Of a DNA stretch of 64,000 nt, positions 10,551 through 20,483 are shown piece by piece. Numbering within the stretch: position 1 is the first letter of the stretch; every line of letters begins with the position of its first letter. The position numbers and the translations under genes were made by a program. The notes under the pieces are model-generated. The model was not told the DNA's origin. It worked only from the letters and a program-made list of their open reading frames with translations, and ran no database searches. The DNA comes from Pseudomonas piscis (GTDB taxonomy: Bacteria > Pseudomonadota > Gammaproteobacteria > Pseudomonadales > Pseudomonadaceae), in contig NZ_WHUV01000001.1 in the NCBI RefSeq assembly GCF_009380155.1, positions 620,001 to 684,000 on the forward strand, read 5' to 3'.

Positions 10551-10946
10551 ATGAGTTCTGCCTTGCACGAGCAGCCTTACCTTGAAAGCTGGCGCTGGAT
10601 GAGCCGCCAGATCCGTTGCGCACTGGACCCGGACGAACCCCGTCTGATCGAGCATTACCTGGCCGAGGGGCGATATCTGGCCTGTTGCACGGCCATATCC
10701 GCCTGGACCGTTGCCGAAACCTCCTTCCGTTTGTTGATCGATACCGCGACCGATACCGCGTTGCCCTGGCACTGGCGCAGCTTGTGCCTGGACCAGGCGT
10801 GGCGACCTCTGCGCGATATGGAGCGGTTGTCGTTGTGCAAGTGCCGGCTCAAGCGCTGGCAAAGCCATGCCTGGCGACTGGCGACCTGTTCGCTGTTGCC
10901 TTCCATTCCCCTGATTGAACTGGTGCAAGGATTTCCCGATGAGTAA
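10551..10946 (+). CDS. fagA: Fur-associated gene A protein FagA
   Basis: The 131-residue protein matches the first gene of the Fur-regulated fagA-fumC-orfX-sodA operon in position, size and context. Its biochemical role is unknown. It has no signal peptide or membrane helix, many Trp residues, and seven cysteines (C23, C45, C46, C79, C96, C98, C113), which could bind a metal or cluster; that is inference. It overlaps the fumC start by eight bases, implying translational coupling. The Fur box at 10517-10535 lies directly upstream. Confidence 0.85.
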   Translation: MSSALHEQPYLESWRWMSRQIRCALDPDEPRLIEHYLAEGRYLACCTAISAWTVAETSFRLLIDTATDTALPWHWRSLCLDQAWRPLRDMERLSLCKCRLKRWQSHAWRLATCSLLPSIPLIELVQGFPDE

Positions 10947-12315
10947 TACCCGTATCGAACGCGACAGCATGGGCGAGTTGCAGGTCCCGGAGCAGGCGTT
11001 GTATGGCGCGCAGACCCAGCGTGCGGTGGATAACTTTCCTATCAGCGGGCAGCGCATGCCGCGGGCTTTCATCCGGGCGCTGATCCTGGCCAAGGCCGCG
11101 GCGGCCAGGGCCAACGTCGAGCTGGGCCAGATCAGCCAGTCCCAGGGCAAGGCCATCGTCGATGCCGCCCAGGGGCTGCTGGAAGGCGACTTCATGCAGC
11201 ACTTCCCGGTGGATGTGTTCCAGACCGGTTCCGGTACCAGCTCCAACATGAATGCCAACGAAGTGCTGGCGACCCTGGCCAGCCGGTTGCTGGGCGAGGT
11301 GGTCAACCCCAATGACCATGTGAACTGTGGCCAGAGCAGCAACGACATCATTCCCACCACCATCCATGTCAGTGCCGCCCTGACCTTGCATGAGCAACTG
11401 TTGCCAGCCTTGGTGCACCTGGTCGAGGTCATCGAGCGCAAGGCGTTGGAGGTGCACTCGTTCGTCAAGACCGGCCGCACCCACCTGATGGATGCCATGC
11501 CGGTACGCATGAGCCAGGTGCTGGAGGGCTGGGCACAGCAGCTCAAGGCCAACATCGCGCATCTGCAGGATTTGCTGCCGAGCCTGCAGGCCCTGGCCCA
11601 GGGGGGGACTGCGGTAGGTACGGGAATCAACGCGCATCCGGAGTTCGCCGCGCGTTTCAGCCGGCAACTGAGCGAGCTGACCCAGGTGCAGTTCACCCCT
11701 GGCAAGAACCTGTTCGCCCTGATCGGCTCCCAGGACACCGCGGTAACCGTCTCCGGGCAACTGAAGGCAACGGCGGTTTCGCTGATGAAGATCGCCAACG
11801 ACTTGCGTTGGATGAACTCGGGACCACTGGCCGGATTGGGGGAGATCGAGCTGGAGGGCTTGCAACCTGGTTCGTCGATCATGCCTGGCAAGGTCAATCC
11901 GGTGATTCCGGAGGCGACAGCGATGGTGGCGGCCCAGGTGATCGGCAACGACAGCGCCATTACCGTGGCCGGGCAGTCGGGTAACTTCGAGCTCAACGTA
12001 ATGCTGCCGATCATTGCCCAGAACCTGCTGAGCAGTATCGAGTTGCTGGCCAACTCCAGCCGCCTGCTGGCAGACAAGGCCATCGCCAGCTTCAAGGTCA
12101 ATGAAGCGAAGCTCAAGGAAGCGCTCTCGCGCAACCCGATCCTGGTGACCGCCCTCAACCCGATCATCGGTTACCAGAAGGCCGCGGAGATCGCCAAGAC
12201 CGCCTACAAGCAGGGGCGTCCGGTGATCGATGTGGCACTTGAACACACCGATCTGTCGCGCAGCCAGCTGGAGGTCCTGTTGGATCCGGAGAAGCTCACC
12301 GCAGGTGGCGTGTAA
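10939..12315 (+). CDS. fumC: Class II (iron-independent) fumarate hydratase FumC
   Basis: The 458-residue protein carries the superfamily signature GSSIMPGKVNP at about residues 311-321 and the conserved TGSGTSSNMNANEVLA and GRTHLMDAMPVRMSQ active-site regions. FumC hydrates fumarate to malate in the TCA cycle without an Fe-S cluster, so it can replace the iron-dependent class I enzyme when iron is low or superoxide is present. The ATG at 10939 lies inside the end of fagA. Its place behind the Fur box fits this iron-sparing job. Confidence 0.97.
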   Translation: MSNTRIERDSMGELQVPEQALYGAQTQRAVDNFPISGQRMPRAFIRALILAKAAAARANVELGQISQSQGKAIVDAAQGLLEGDFMQHFPVDVFQTGSGTSSNMNANEVLATLASRLLGEVVNPNDHVNCGQSSNDIIPTTIHVSAALTLHEQLLPALVHLVEVIERKALEVHSFVKTGRTHLMDAMPVRMSQVLEGWAQQLKANIAHLQDLLPSLQALAQGGTAVGTGINAHPEFAARFSRQLSELTQVQFTPGKNLFALIGSQDTAVTVSGQLKATAVSLMKIANDLRWMNSGPLAGLGEIELEGLQPGSSIMPGKVNPVIPEATAMVAAQVIGNDSAITVAGQSGNFELNVMLPIIAQNLLSSIELLANSSRLLADKAIASFKVNEAKLKEALSRNPILVTALNPIIGYQKAAEIAKTAYKQGRPVIDVALEHTDLSRSQLEVLLDPEKLTAGGV

Positions 12316-12342
12316 CCCCCGTTAGCGCTTTGGAGGTCGATC

Positions 12343-12786
12343 ATGGAGCACTGGAAACGCACGATTGAAAGGGCCAATCGCCTGTTCATGCAGGATGAGC
12401 TGGTGGATGCCCGTGAGTTCTACCTGCAAGCGCTGGCATTGGCCCAGGTGCTGTTCGAGCGCTGGCCTGATGCCGACGAAGCGGTGGCGGCCTGCGTGAT
12501 CTCCCACCACAACCTGGCGGACCTGCATTTACGCCTGAACCAGCCGGAGGAGAGCGCGGAATATCTCTGCGCTATCCACCAGCGGTTGTTGCAGACCATG
12601 CAAGACAACCGCTTGCCCCTGGCGCTGCGTGAAGCGGCCTTGCGCCAAAGCAGCAAGACCTACCTCGAGCTGCTCAATTTCATCGGTGAGCACGGCGCAT
12701 ATCCCCGTTCCCACCGCTTGCTGGACAACAACATTGAGTGCCTGTCTGCGGATAGGCACGGCAGCCCCTCTCATGGAGTGCACTGA
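12343..12786 (+). CDS. Conserved protein of the Fur operon (orfX)
   Basis: The 147-residue protein sits between fumC and sodA exactly where P. aeruginosa has orfX. It has a GGAGG ribosome site at 12331-12335. The sequence is helical and resembles a short tetratricopeptide-like fold ([25 protein letters not shown], then [21 protein letters not shown]), suggesting a protein-binding role; this is inference. No catalytic motif is visible. The stop is one base before the sodA ATG, so the two are tightly coupled. Confidence 0.8.
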   Translation: MEHWKRTIERANRLFMQDELVDAREFYLQALALAQVLFERWPDADEAVAACVISHHNLADLHLRLNQPEESAEYLCAIHQRLLQTMQDNRLPLALREAALRQSSKTYLELLNFIGEHGAYPRSHRLLDNNIECLSADRHGSPSHGVH

Positions 12787-12787
12787 C

Positions 12788-13399
12788 ATGTCCTTTACCT
12801 TGCCTGTTCTGCCGTATGCATACGATGCCCTGGAACCGCATATCGATGCGCAGACCATGGAAATCCACTACACCAAGCACCACCAGACCTACGTCAACAA
12901 CCTCAACGCGGCGATAGAAGGTACCGAATGGGCCGAGTGGGGGGTGGAGAGACTGGTGGCGAGCATCCAGCAGTTGCCGGAGGGGTTGCGTGCCGCGGTG
13001 ATCAACCAGGGCGGCGGGCACGCGAACCATTCGCTGTTCTGGGCGGTGATGACGCCTGCTGGCGGGGGCAAGCCCGATGGCGCACTGGCACAGGCCATTG
13101 ACCGGCATTTGGGTGGGTTCGAGAGCTTCAAGGAGGCTTTCACCAAGGCCGCGCTGACCCGTTTTGGCAGCGGCTGGGCCTGGCTCAGCGTGACTCCGGA
13201 GAAAACCCTGGTAGTGGAGAGCAGTGGTAACCAGGACAGTCCGCTGATGAATGGCAATACACCGATTCTTGGCCTGGATGTGTGGGAACACGCCTACTAC
13301 CTGCGCTACCAGAATCGCCGGCCCGAATACATCAATGCCTTCTATAACGTGATCAATTGGCCAGAAGTCGCCCAGCGTTACCACGCCGCGATGGCCTGA
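12788..13399 (+). CDS. sodA: Manganese superoxide dismutase
   Basis: The 203-residue protein has the four metal ligands of Fe/Mn-SOD: the His in [10 protein letters not shown] (about residue 27), the His in NHSLFW (about 81), and Asp and His in DVWEHAYYL (about 164-168). The Gly/Gln pattern near the second ligand and the operon context favour manganese. It converts superoxide to peroxide in the cytoplasm. As fourth gene of the Fur operon (called sodM or sodA in P. aeruginosa) it supplies manganese-dependent activity when iron is short. The ATG at 12788 is the family start. Confidence 0.95.
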   Translation: MSFTLPVLPYAYDALEPHIDAQTMEIHYTKHHQTYVNNLNAAIEGTEWAEWGVERLVASIQQLPEGLRAAVINQGGGHANHSLFWAVMTPAGGGKPDGALAQAIDRHLGGFESFKEAFTKAALTRFGSGWAWLSVTPEKTLVVESSGNQDSPLMNGNTPILGLDVWEHAYYLRYQNRRPEYINAFYNVINWPEVAQRYHAAMA

Positions 13400-13429
13400 T
13401 TTTTCCTTGGATAATAAATAAGGTCGACT

Positions 13430-14323
13430 ATGGGCACAGAGACATTGGCGATCAGCAGCGGACGGATGTTTCGTTATGCCTTCGGTTCGCTGCTGCTGTT
13501 GGCGGGTACCGCATTGCTGGTGGCTCAGGGGCTCAACTGGCTGAACCTGGAACCGCGTTTGTTGCGTGCCTTGCAGGGCGGCGCGATCTGCGCCTTGGGC
13601 ACTGCGCTGGGAGCGGTGCCGGTGCTGGTGATCCGCAAGATGCCGATCGCGGTGAGTGATACCTTGCTTGGCTTTGGCGCCGGAGTGATGTTGGCGGCGA
13701 CGGCGTTTTCGCTGATCGTGCCGGGCATCGCAGCGGCCCAGGAGCTGGGACTGTCGGCCTGGGGCGCCAGTGGCCTGGTCTGTACCGGGATCATGCTGGG
13801 TGCCCTCGGCCTGTTCCTGGTGGACCTGAAGATTTCCGGCGGCAGTTCGGAGACCCTGGTGGGCACGCCGGAGCATCCAGTCATCGCACCGCGGATCTGG
13901 TTATTCGTCTTCGCCATCATTGCCCACAACATTCCCGAAGGCATGGCGGTCGGAGTGTCGGCCGGCGGCGGCATGGCCGATGCGGATAGCCTGGCCATGG
14001 GTATCGCGCTGCAGGATGTGCCGGAAGGGCTGGTGATCGCTCTGGTGTTGGCAGGTGCTGGAATGTCGCGAGTCAGGGCGTTCCTGATCGGCGCTGCTTC
14101 TGGCCTGGTAGAGCCAGTGTTCGCCCTGCTTTGTGCCTGGCTGGTGAGCTTGGCACAGGTGCTGTTGCCTTTGGGGTTGGCCCTGGCGGCCGGAGCCATG
14201 CTGTTGGTGGTGACTCATGAGGTGATCCCCGAGTCCCGGCGCAATGGTCACGAAAAGCTTGCCAGTCTTGGCTTGTGTATCGGCTTCTGCCTGATGATGG
14301 TAATGGACACGGCACTCTCCTGA
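13430..14323 (+). CDS. ZIP family divalent metal transporter
   Basis: The 297-residue membrane protein has about eight hydrophobic helices and the ZIP metal-path motif HNIPEGMAVG (about residues 165-174) followed by a second helix with QDVPEGL. ZIP proteins import zinc, manganese or iron. It begins 30 bases after sodA and may read through from the Fur operon; with a Mn-dependent SOD upstream, manganese supply is an attractive but unproved role. P. aeruginosa has the same gene at this place. Confidence 0.88.
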   Translation: MGTETLAISSGRMFRYAFGSLLLLAGTALLVAQGLNWLNLEPRLLRALQGGAICALGTALGAVPVLVIRKMPIAVSDTLLGFGAGVMLAATAFSLIVPGIAAAQELGLSAWGASGLVCTGIMLGALGLFLVDLKISGGSSETLVGTPEHPVIAPRIWLFVFAIIAHNIPEGMAVGVSAGGGMADADSLAMGIALQDVPEGLVIALVLAGAGMSRVRAFLIGAASGLVEPVFALLCAWLVSLAQVLLPLGLALAAGAMLLVVTHEVIPESRRNGHEKLASLGLCIGFCLMMVMDTALS

Positions 14324-14351
14324 GTGCCGGCTGGGCATTTCCCGGGCAGGC

Positions 14352-14624
14352 TTACTCGCCTTCGTCGAAGTAGTTGTTGATCAAGGCGACCAGGGCATCC
14401 AGCGCTTGCTGTTCCTGTTCGCCCTCGGTCTTGAGATGGATCTTGGTGCCCTTGCCGGCGGCGAGCATCATCATGGCCATGATGCTCTTACCATCGACCA
14501 TGGATTCCGGCGTCCGGCCAGCGCGAATCTGGCAGGGGAACTGGCCGGCGACGCCGACGAACTTGGCTGAAGCGCGGGCATGCAGGCCCAGTTTGTTGAT
14601 GATCTCGATTTCCAGAGCTGGCAT
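14352..14624 (-). CDS. ptsO: NPr, HPr-like phosphocarrier of the nitrogen PTS
   Basis: The 90-residue protein is an HPr homologue with the phosphorylation site His15 in KLGLHARAS and the conserved SIMAMMMLAAGKG helix. In the nitrogen-related PTS, phosphate passes from EI-Ntr (PtsP, encoded elsewhere) to NPr and on to PtsN. It is the last gene of the rpoN-hpf-ptsN-rapZ-ptsO cluster and starts 16 bases after rapZ. Confidence 0.95.
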   Translation of the reverse strand: MPALEIEIINKLGLHARASAKFVGVAGQFPCQIRAGRTPESMVDGKSIMAMMMLAAGKGTKIHLKTEGEQEQQALDALVALINNYFDEGE

Positions 14625-14640
14625 CGCGGGGTAGATCCTT

Positions 14641-15498
14641 TCAGCTAAGGTCGCGGTGGCGAACCTGGACGTTCTTCAGGGATTTTTGCAGGACCTGGCC
14701 CAGGCGCTCGGTCAGGTACACGGAACGATGGTGCCCGCCGGTACAGCCGATGGCGATGGTCACGTAGGCGCGGTTGCTGGCGGCGAAGCGTGGCAACCAC
14801 TTGAGCAGGTAGCTGGAGATGTCCTGGAACATCTCTTCGACATCCGGTTGCGCAGCCAGGTATTCGGCCACGGGAGCGTCCAGTCCGGATTGGGCGCGCA
14901 GTTCGGGTTTCCAGTACGGGTTGGGCAGGCAACGCACATCGAACACCAGGTCGGCGTCCACCGGCATGCCACGCTTGAATCCGAAAGATTCCACCAGGAA
15001 GGCAGTGCCTGGCTCGGGCTGGTTCAACAGCCGCAGCTTGATGGTATCCCGCAGTTGGTAGAGATTGAGGTTGGTGGTGTTGACCTTGAGGTCGGCCAGG
15101 TCGACGATCGGCCCCAATAGTTGGGTCTCGTCATGGATGGCCTCGGCCAGCGAGCGGTTGGCGCTGCTCAAGGGATGGCGCCGGCGGGTTTCCGAAAAGC
15201 GCTTGAGCAGGGTTTCCTCGTCGGCGTCCAGGTACAGCACATCGCACTGGATGTGCCGGCTGCGAACCTCTTCCAGCAGCTCCGGAAAGCGCGACAGGTG
15301 GCTTGGCAGGTTGCGGGCGTCGATGGACACCGCCACCAGCGGTTGCGCCAACTCGGTATGGATCAACGCGCGTTCGGCCAGCTCGGGCAGCAGGCCGGCT
15401 GGCAGGTTGTCGATGCAGTAGTAGCCGTGGTCCTCCAGAACATCGAGGGCGGTGCTTTTACCTGAGCCGGAACGGCCGCTGACGATGATCAAACGCAT
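14641..15498 (-). CDS. rapZ: RNase adapter / nucleotide-binding protein RapZ
   Basis: The 285-residue protein has a Walker A motif GRSGSGKST at residues 8-16 and the C-terminal domain with [16 protein letters not shown]. In E. coli RapZ senses glucosamine-6-phosphate and hands sRNA GlmZ to RNase E. Whether Pseudomonas RapZ does the same is not known from sequence. It is two bases downstream of ptsN and upstream of ptsO, so it belongs to the nitrogen-PTS operon. Confidence 0.94.
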   Translation of the reverse strand: MRLIIVSGRSGSGKSTALDVLEDHGYYCIDNLPAGLLPELAERALIHTELAQPLVAVSIDARNLPSHLSRFPELLEEVRSRHIQCDVLYLDADEETLLKRFSETRRRHPLSSANRSLAEAIHDETQLLGPIVDLADLKVNTTNLNLYQLRDTIKLRLLNQPEPGTAFLVESFGFKRGMPVDADLVFDVRCLPNPYWKPELRAQSGLDAPVAEYLAAQPDVEEMFQDISSYLLKWLPRFAASNRAYVTIAIGCTGGHHRSVYLTERLGQVLQKSLKNVQVRHRDLS

Positions 15499-15500
15499 GG

Positions 15501-15965
15501 TTACCGACCGTTCTGTTCGTCCAGCACGACCTGGTACAAGGCTTCGTTGCTGGTGGCGCTGCGCAGCCGCTCACGAACTTCCTTGCGATCGAGCATGCTG
15601 GCGATCTGACGCAGCAGTTCCAGGTGCGCGTCGGTGGCGGCCTCCGGGACCAGCAGTACGAATAGCAGGTCCACGGGAGCGCCGTCGATGGCATCGAAGT
15701 CGATCGGAGCGTCCAGGTGCATCAGCGCGCTGATGGGGGACTCGCAGCCTTTGAGGCGGCAGTGGGGAATAGCGATGCCGTTGCCGAACCCGGTGGAGCC
15801 GAGTTTCTCGCGGGCGATCAGGCTCTCGAATACGTCCTGCATCTCCAGATCAGGCACTTCACGGCTGATCAGGTTGGCAATTTGTTCGAGGGCGCGTTTT
15901 TTACTGCCGCCCGGCACGTTCACCAGGGAACGGCCGGGGGTCAGGATGCTTTCAAGTCGGATCAT
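15501..15965 (-). CDS. ptsN: EIIA-Ntr, PtsN
   Basis: The 154-residue protein is the EIIA component of the nitrogen PTS, with phospho-accepting His68 in GIAIPHCRL. In P. putida PtsN phosphorylated at this residue regulates sigma-54 promoters, pyruvate dehydrogenase and potassium balance. It lies between hpf and rapZ on the minus strand. Length and motif are typical. Confidence 0.96.
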   Translation of the reverse strand: MIRLESILTPGRSLVNVPGGSKKRALEQIANLISREVPDLEMQDVFESLIAREKLGSTGFGNGIAIPHCRLKGCESPISALMHLDAPIDFDAIDGAPVDLLFVLLVPEAATDAHLELLRQIASMLDRKEVRERLRSATSNEALYQVVLDEQNGR

Positions 15966-15977
15966 GGGAGGGGAGTA

Positions 15978-16283
15978 TCAGCGACCCGTGCCTTGGAGAA
16001 GGTGGAGTTGCTTTTCCTTATGCTTTTTCAGTTGGCGGTCAAGCTTGTCCGTGAGCAGGTCGATTGCGGCATACATATCGTCATGTTCTGCATTGGCGAC
16101 GACCTCCCCACCGTGGATGTGCAGGGTCGCCTCGATTTTCTGCTTCAGCTTCTCGACGGCCATGGTGACCTGCACATTGGTGATCTTGTCGAAATGGCGT
16201 TCCAGTCGGTCGAGCTTCTCGCCGATGTAGACGCGCAGAGGTTCAGTCACTTCGAGTTGGTGTCCACTGATGTTGACTTGCAT
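15978..16283 (-). CDS. hpf: Ribosome hibernation promoting factor (short HPF)
   Basis: The 101-residue protein is of the short HPF/YfiA type, starting MQVNISGHQLEVTEPLRVYIGEKLDRL. HPF binds the 30S decoding region and stabilises 100S dimers in stationary phase. I chose the ATG at 16283, which has an AAGGAG ribosome site, over an upstream in-frame start. It lies between rpoN and ptsN, the standard position in gammaproteobacteria. Confidence 0.94.
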   Translation of the reverse strand: MQVNISGHQLEVTEPLRVYIGEKLDRLERHFDKITNVQVTMAVEKLKQKIEATLHIHGGEVVANAEHDDMYAAIDLLTDKLDRQLKKHKEKQLHLLQGTGR

Positions 16284-16442
16284 ACAGCTTCTCCTTCGTT
16301 GCCAGTGCATAACGCGGCAGGCCGTTTTGCCTGCCACCTAGACTGTGTCTGAAACCAGCCTGCACATCGATCGGGCTACCTTGCCCGGTCATCGCTCGGC
16401 GGGTTTCAAGCACACTCCGAAACGCTGTGGCCAGCCCGGCGG

Positions 16443-17936
16443 CTACATCAACCGCTTGCGTTCGCTGGAAGGCGCGATCCCAAGGGATTCGCGGTACTTG
16501 GCGACGGTCCGGCGGGCTACCTGGATACCTTGTGCCTCCAGTAAACCAGCGATCTTGCTGTCACTCAACGGCTTTTTCTGATTTTCCGCAGCCACCAGTT
16601 TCTTGATGATCGCGCGGATCGCCGTGGACGAGCATTCACCGCCTTCGGAGGTGCTGACGTGGCTCGAGAAAAAGTATTTCAGCTCATATATGCCCCGTGG
16701 GGTATGCATGAATTTCTGCGTGGTCACCCGGGAAATCGTCGACTCGTGCATGCCCACCGCTTCGGCGATATCGTGCAGGACCAGGGGCTTCATCGCTTCG
16801 TCGCCGTACTCGAGGAATCCGCGTTGGTGCTCGACGATCTGGGTGGCGACCTTCATCAGGGTTTCATTGCGGCTCTGCAGGCTCTTGATGAACCAGCGGG
16901 CTTCCTGCAACTGGTTGCGCATGAAGGTGTTGTCCGCACTGGTATCGGCGCGGCGCACGAACCCGGCGTACTGGGCGTTGACCCGCAGGCGTGGCACGGA
17001 TTCCTGGTTCAGCTCCACCAGCCAGCGTTCGTTGTCCTTGCGCACGATGACGTCAGGAACCACGTACTCGGCTTCGCTGGACTCGATCTGCGAACCCGGG
17101 CGCGGGTTGAGGCTCTGGACCAGTTCGATGACCTGGCGCAGTTCGTCTTCCTTGAGCTTCATGCGGCGCATCAGTTGGCTGTAGTCGCGGCTGCCCAGCA
17201 GGTCGATGTAGTCGTTGACCAGGCGCTGGGCCTCGGCCAGCCAAGGGGTTCTCGCCGGCAACTGGCGCAGTTGCAGCAGCAGGCATTCGCCCAGGCTGCG
17301 GGCGCCGATGCCGGCCGGCTCGAATTGCTGGATGCGATGCAGCACGGCCTCGACCTCATCCAGCTCGATATCCAGCTCGGGGTCGAAGGCTTCGAGAATC
17401 TCTTCCAGGGTTTCGTCCAGGTAGCCCTGGTTGTTGATGCAGTCGATCAGGGTCACTGCGATCAGGCGGTCGGTGTCCGACATCGGGGCCAGGTTCAGCT
17501 GCCAGAGCAGGTGGCTCTGCAGGCTTTCGCCAGCCGAGGTGCGGGTGGTGAAGTCCCACTCGTCATCATCGCTGCTGGGCAGGCTGCTGGCGCTGGTCTG
17601 GTACACATCTTCCCAGGCGGTATCCACCGGCAGCTCGTTGGGGATGCGTTCGTTCCATTCGCCGTCCTCGAGACTGTCCACCGTCTGGGTGGTTTCCTGG
17701 TAGGAGGGTTCCTGGATCTCGGTGTTGGGTTTGGACTCGGTGTTGTCGGCCAGGGGGTCGCTGTTGTCGAAGTCGTCGCCGTCTTCCTGGCGTTCGAGCA
17801 TCGGGTTGGACTCCAGGGCTTCCTGGATTTCCTGTTGCAGGTCCAGGGTCGACAGTTGGAGCAGGCGGATGGCCTGTTGCAGCTGCGGTGTCATCGTCAG
17901 CTGCTGGCCCATTCTCAGGACTAGCGATGGTTTCAT
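16443..17936 (-). CDS. rpoN: RNA polymerase sigma-54 factor
   Basis: The 497-residue protein has the Gln-rich N-terminal region I ([20 protein letters not shown]) that contacts enhancer-binding proteins, an acidic region II (about residues 50-120), the core-binding region III and the C-terminal RpoN box [10 protein letters not shown]. It directs transcription at -24/-12 promoters for nitrogen use, motility and more. It is full length, and the gene cluster downstream (hpf, ptsN, rapZ, ptsO) is the usual one. Confidence 0.97.
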   Translation of the reverse strand: MKPSLVLRMGQQLTMTPQLQQAIRLLQLSTLDLQQEIQEALESNPMLERQEDGDDFDNSDPLADNTESKPNTEIQEPSYQETTQTVDSLEDGEWNERIPNELPVDTAWEDVYQTSASSLPSSDDDEWDFTTRTSAGESLQSHLLWQLNLAPMSDTDRLIAVTLIDCINNQGYLDETLEEILEAFDPELDIELDEVEAVLHRIQQFEPAGIGARSLGECLLLQLRQLPARTPWLAEAQRLVNDYIDLLGSRDYSQLMRRMKLKEDELRQVIELVQSLNPRPGSQIESSEAEYVVPDVIVRKDNERWLVELNQESVPRLRVNAQYAGFVRRADTSADNTFMRNQLQEARWFIKSLQSRNETLMKVATQIVEHQRGFLEYGDEAMKPLVLHDIAEAVGMHESTISRVTTQKFMHTPRGIYELKYFFSSHVSTSEGGECSSTAIRAIIKKLVAAENQKKPLSDSKIAGLLEAQGIQVARRTVAKYRESLGIAPSSERKRLM

Positions 17937-18013
17937 GGCAGGGGCTTAACACCTTAATTGCCGGCGCACATGCGCCATCCACTACAGGGCGCCGGAGCGC
18001 CAAACATAAGCAA

Positions 18014-18019
18014 ATTATA
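18014..18019 (-). promoter_or_regulatory. Candidate -10 element for rpoN
   Basis: On the minus strand a perfect TATAAT lies in the 182-base gap between lptB and rpoN, about 78 bases before the rpoN start codon. No good -35 hexamer is seen at 16-18 bases spacing, so this is only a candidate sigma-70 promoter. Confidence 0.3.
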
Positions 18020-18118
18020 TGCCTGAAACTGAAGTGTTTGCCTAGAGCGCTGTAACAATAAAGTTTGTGGGGTTTTATCGTTCCCAGCGCCCAGGCAATG
18101 GGTCCAGCACCTCAGCCC

Positions 18119-18844
18119 TTACAGGCGGAACTCATGGCCCAGGTAGACTTCCTTGACCAGTTCGTTGGCCAGGATGGTCTGGGAGTCGCCTTCGGCGATC
18201 AGTTGTCCGTCGTTGACGATATAGGCGGTCTCACAGATGTCCAGGGTTTCGCGGACGTTGTGGTCGGTGATCAGCACGCCGATCCCCTTGGCCTTGAGGT
18301 GGTGGATGATCTGCTTGATGTCGCCGACCGAGATCGGGTCCACGCCAGCGAAAGGTTCGTCCAGCAGGATGAACTTGGGGGCGGTAGCCAGGGCGCGGGC
18401 GATTTCCACGCGACGGCGCTCACCACCGGACAGGCTCATGCCGAGGTTGTCGCGGATGTGGTTGATGTGGAATTCCTGCAGCAGGCTTTCCAGCTCCTGG
18501 CGGCGGCCGGCCTTGTCCAGCTCCTTGCGGGTCTCGAGGATGGCCATGATGTTGTCGGCCACCGACAGCTTGCGGAAGATCGAGGCTTCCTGGGGCAGGT
18601 AGCCGATACCGGCACGGGCGCGGCCGTGCATCGGCTGGTGGCTGACGTCCAGGTCGTCGATCAGGACTCGGCCCTGATCGGCTTGGACCAGGCCCACGAT
18701 CATGTAGAAGCAGGTGGTCTTGCCGGCACCGTTGGGGCCAAGCAGGCCGACGATCTGGCCGCTGTCGATGGACAGGCTGACATCACGTACGACCTGGCGG
18801 CTCTTGTAGCTCTTGGCCAGGTGCTGGGCTTTGAGAGTTGCCAT
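18119..18844 (-). CDS. lptB: LPS export ABC ATPase LptB
   Basis: The 241-residue ATPase has Walker A (GPNGAGKTT), signature (LSGGERRR) and Walker B ([13 protein letters not shown]) motifs. LptB powers extraction of LPS from the inner membrane together with LptF and LptG, which are encoded elsewhere. Its ATG overlaps the lptA stop region on the minus strand, so LptB and LptA are translationally coupled. Confidence 0.97.
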   Translation of the reverse strand: MATLKAQHLAKSYKSRQVVRDVSLSIDSGQIVGLLGPNGAGKTTCFYMIVGLVQADQGRVLIDDLDVSHQPMHGRARAGIGYLPQEASIFRKLSVADNIMAILETRKELDKAGRRQELESLLQEFHINHIRDNLGMSLSGGERRRVEIARALATAPKFILLDEPFAGVDPISVGDIKQIIHHLKAKGIGVLITDHNVRETLDICETAYIVNDGQLIAEGDSQTILANELVKEVYLGHEFRL

Positions 18845-19389
18845 TACTGGGCCTTTTGCTCGTCGGTTTTCTTTTTCGGCTGGATGACCATGTCGATTCG
18901 CGGACGTGGCGCGGTAACCGAGCTGCCGTTGGCGCGACCGGCGTTGGCCACTTGCTTGACGGTGTCGTAGACGATCTTCTCGCCTTCGGTAGTGTTGCCG
19001 TCGTTGATGACCTTGGCCTTGTCGATCAGCACGATGCGGTTTTGCTGGGCATGGTACTGGATGGTCACGGCATAGGCCTGGACCGGCTTCGGATCGGTCT
19101 GCTTCTGCAGTTGCTCGAAGTAGGCCAGGTTGCCCACCGAGGTCACTACGTCGATTTCACCGGTTTTGGCCCGGGTGATGGTCACGGTGTTGCCGGTGAT
19201 CTTCATCGAGCCCTGGGTGATGATTACGTCGCCCTTGTAGGTGGCCACGCCATTCTTGTCGTCGAGCTGGGCGTCATCGGCCTGGATACGGATCGGCTGT
19301 TGGCTATCGTTCGGCAGAGCCCAGGCGCTCACGCTTCCCAGTGCTGCGCCCAGACTGAGCAAAATAGGGAGGGTTTTAACGAGCCTCAT
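18844..19389 (-). CDS. lptA: LPS transport periplasmic protein LptA
   Basis: The 181-residue protein has a signal peptide (about residues 1-24, ending SVSAWA) followed by an OstA-like beta-jellyroll. LptA forms the periplasmic bridge along which LPS travels from LptC to LptD. Its start overlaps the end of lptC by 14 bases. The C terminus is Lys-rich ([12 protein letters not shown]). Confidence 0.95.
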   Translation of the reverse strand: MRLVKTLPILLSLGAALGSVSAWALPNDSQQPIRIQADDAQLDDKNGVATYKGDVIITQGSMKITGNTVTITRAKTGEIDVVTSVGNLAYFEQLQKQTDPKPVQAYAVTIQYHAQQNRIVLIDKAKVINDGNTTEGEKIVYDTVKQVANAGRANGSSVTAPRPRIDMVIQPKKKTDEQKAQ

Positions 19390-19948
19390 ACTGTCCTCTT
19401 ACGTTCGATAGCAGGTTCATCCTGCCGTCTTTCAAATACGCTTTCATTCCCTTGGCAGTGGTCACGCCGTCGGCGCCGTCGATTCTAACGGCTTGCTCGG
19501 TCTGCGCATATTGCTTCTGCGGGAATACTGTCATGCGGCTGGTGGTGATCAGCAGGTTGCGATTTCTCTCGTCGGTTCGGGCCACGCGGACGGAGTCGAT
19601 CAGCTCGACTTCGGTGCCATCGGGGTTGACCTCGCCACGCTCGCTCTGGACATGCCACGGATAGGTGGTGCCGCGATACATCTGCAGGTCAGGCTTGGTC
19701 AGCAGGGTCACTTCGCTGGCCTTGACGTGCTCGACCTTGTCCGAGGTCATCTCGTACTGCAGCTTGCCATCGGGCAGGTACTGCACGCTGTGGGCGTTGA
19801 TCACGAAATAGTCGATGGCGCTTTCATCGACCTGCACCACTGGCTTGTCGAGAAACCGCTCAGGGCTGATGTTCCAGTAACCGACCGCCGCGAACAGCAG
19901 GGCGATGGTCCCGAAGATCAGGATGTTGCGAATCTTTTTGCTCAGCAT
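19376..19948 (-). CDS. lptC: LPS export protein LptC
   Basis: The 190-residue protein has a single N-terminal membrane anchor (IRNILIFGTIALLFAAVGYW) and a periplasmic OstA-like domain. LptC docks on LptB2FG and passes LPS to LptA. I chose the ATG at 19948 (MLSKKIRN); an upstream in-frame ATG at 20002 lies inside kdsC and adds unconserved residues. Confidence 0.92.
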   Translation of the reverse strand: MLSKKIRNILIFGTIALLFAAVGYWNISPERFLDKPVVQVDESAIDYFVINAHSVQYLPDGKLQYEMTSDKVEHVKASEVTLLTKPDLQMYRGTTYPWHVQSERGEVNPDGTEVELIDSVRVARTDERNRNLLITTSRMTVFPQKQYAQTEQAVRIDGADGVTTAKGMKAYLKDGRMNLLSNVRGQYEAR

Positions 19949-19958
19949 CGGTGGGACC

Positions 19959-20483
19959 CTATAAATAAGCAGCGTTGGCTGCTTCGAGGCGGTCCTGGGC
20001 ATGCAGGATCAGTTCGCAGAACTCGCGGGCAGCGCCTTCGCCGCCCCGTGCCGTTGTAGTGCCGTGGGCATGCTCGCGGACGAACGGGGCCGCGTTGGCG
20101 ACCGCCATGCCCAGGCCGACGCGGCGGATCACCGGCAGGTCGGGCAGGTCATCGCCCAGATAGGCGACCTGTTCATAGCTTAGGCCCAGTTGGGCGAGAA
20201 GCCCGTCCAATACCACCAGTTTGTCTTCGCGGCCCTGGTACAGGTGAGGGATTCCCAGGTTCTTGGCCCGGCGCTCCACTACTGGCGTCTTGCGACCGCT
20301 GATGATGGCGGTTTGTACTCCGGCTGCCATGAGCATCTTGATGCCCTGGCCGTCGAGAGTGTTGAAGGTCTTGAATTCGCTGCCATCCTCGAGGAAGTAC
20401 AGGCGCCCGTCGGTCAGCACGCCATCGACGTCGAAGACCGCCAGCTTGATGTGCTTGCCGCGTTGCAGCAGGTCGTCGTTCAT
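19959..20483 (-). CDS. kdsC: KDO-8-phosphate phosphatase KdsC
   Basis: The 174-residue HAD-family enzyme begins with the nucleophile motif DVDGVLTDG (about residues 19-27) and has the later AYLGDDLPDL motif. It removes phosphate from 3-deoxy-D-manno-octulosonate 8-phosphate in LPS core synthesis. It directly follows kdsD: its ATG at 20483 is adjacent to the kdsD stop codon. Confidence 0.95.
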   Translation of the reverse strand: MNDDLLQRGKHIKLAVFDVDGVLTDGRLYFLEDGSEFKTFNTLDGQGIKMLMAAGVQTAIISGRKTPVVERRAKNLGIPHLYQGREDKLVVLDGLLAQLGLSYEQVAYLGDDLPDLPVIRRVGLGMAVANAAPFVREHAHGTTTARGGEGAAREFCELILHAQDRLEAANAAYL

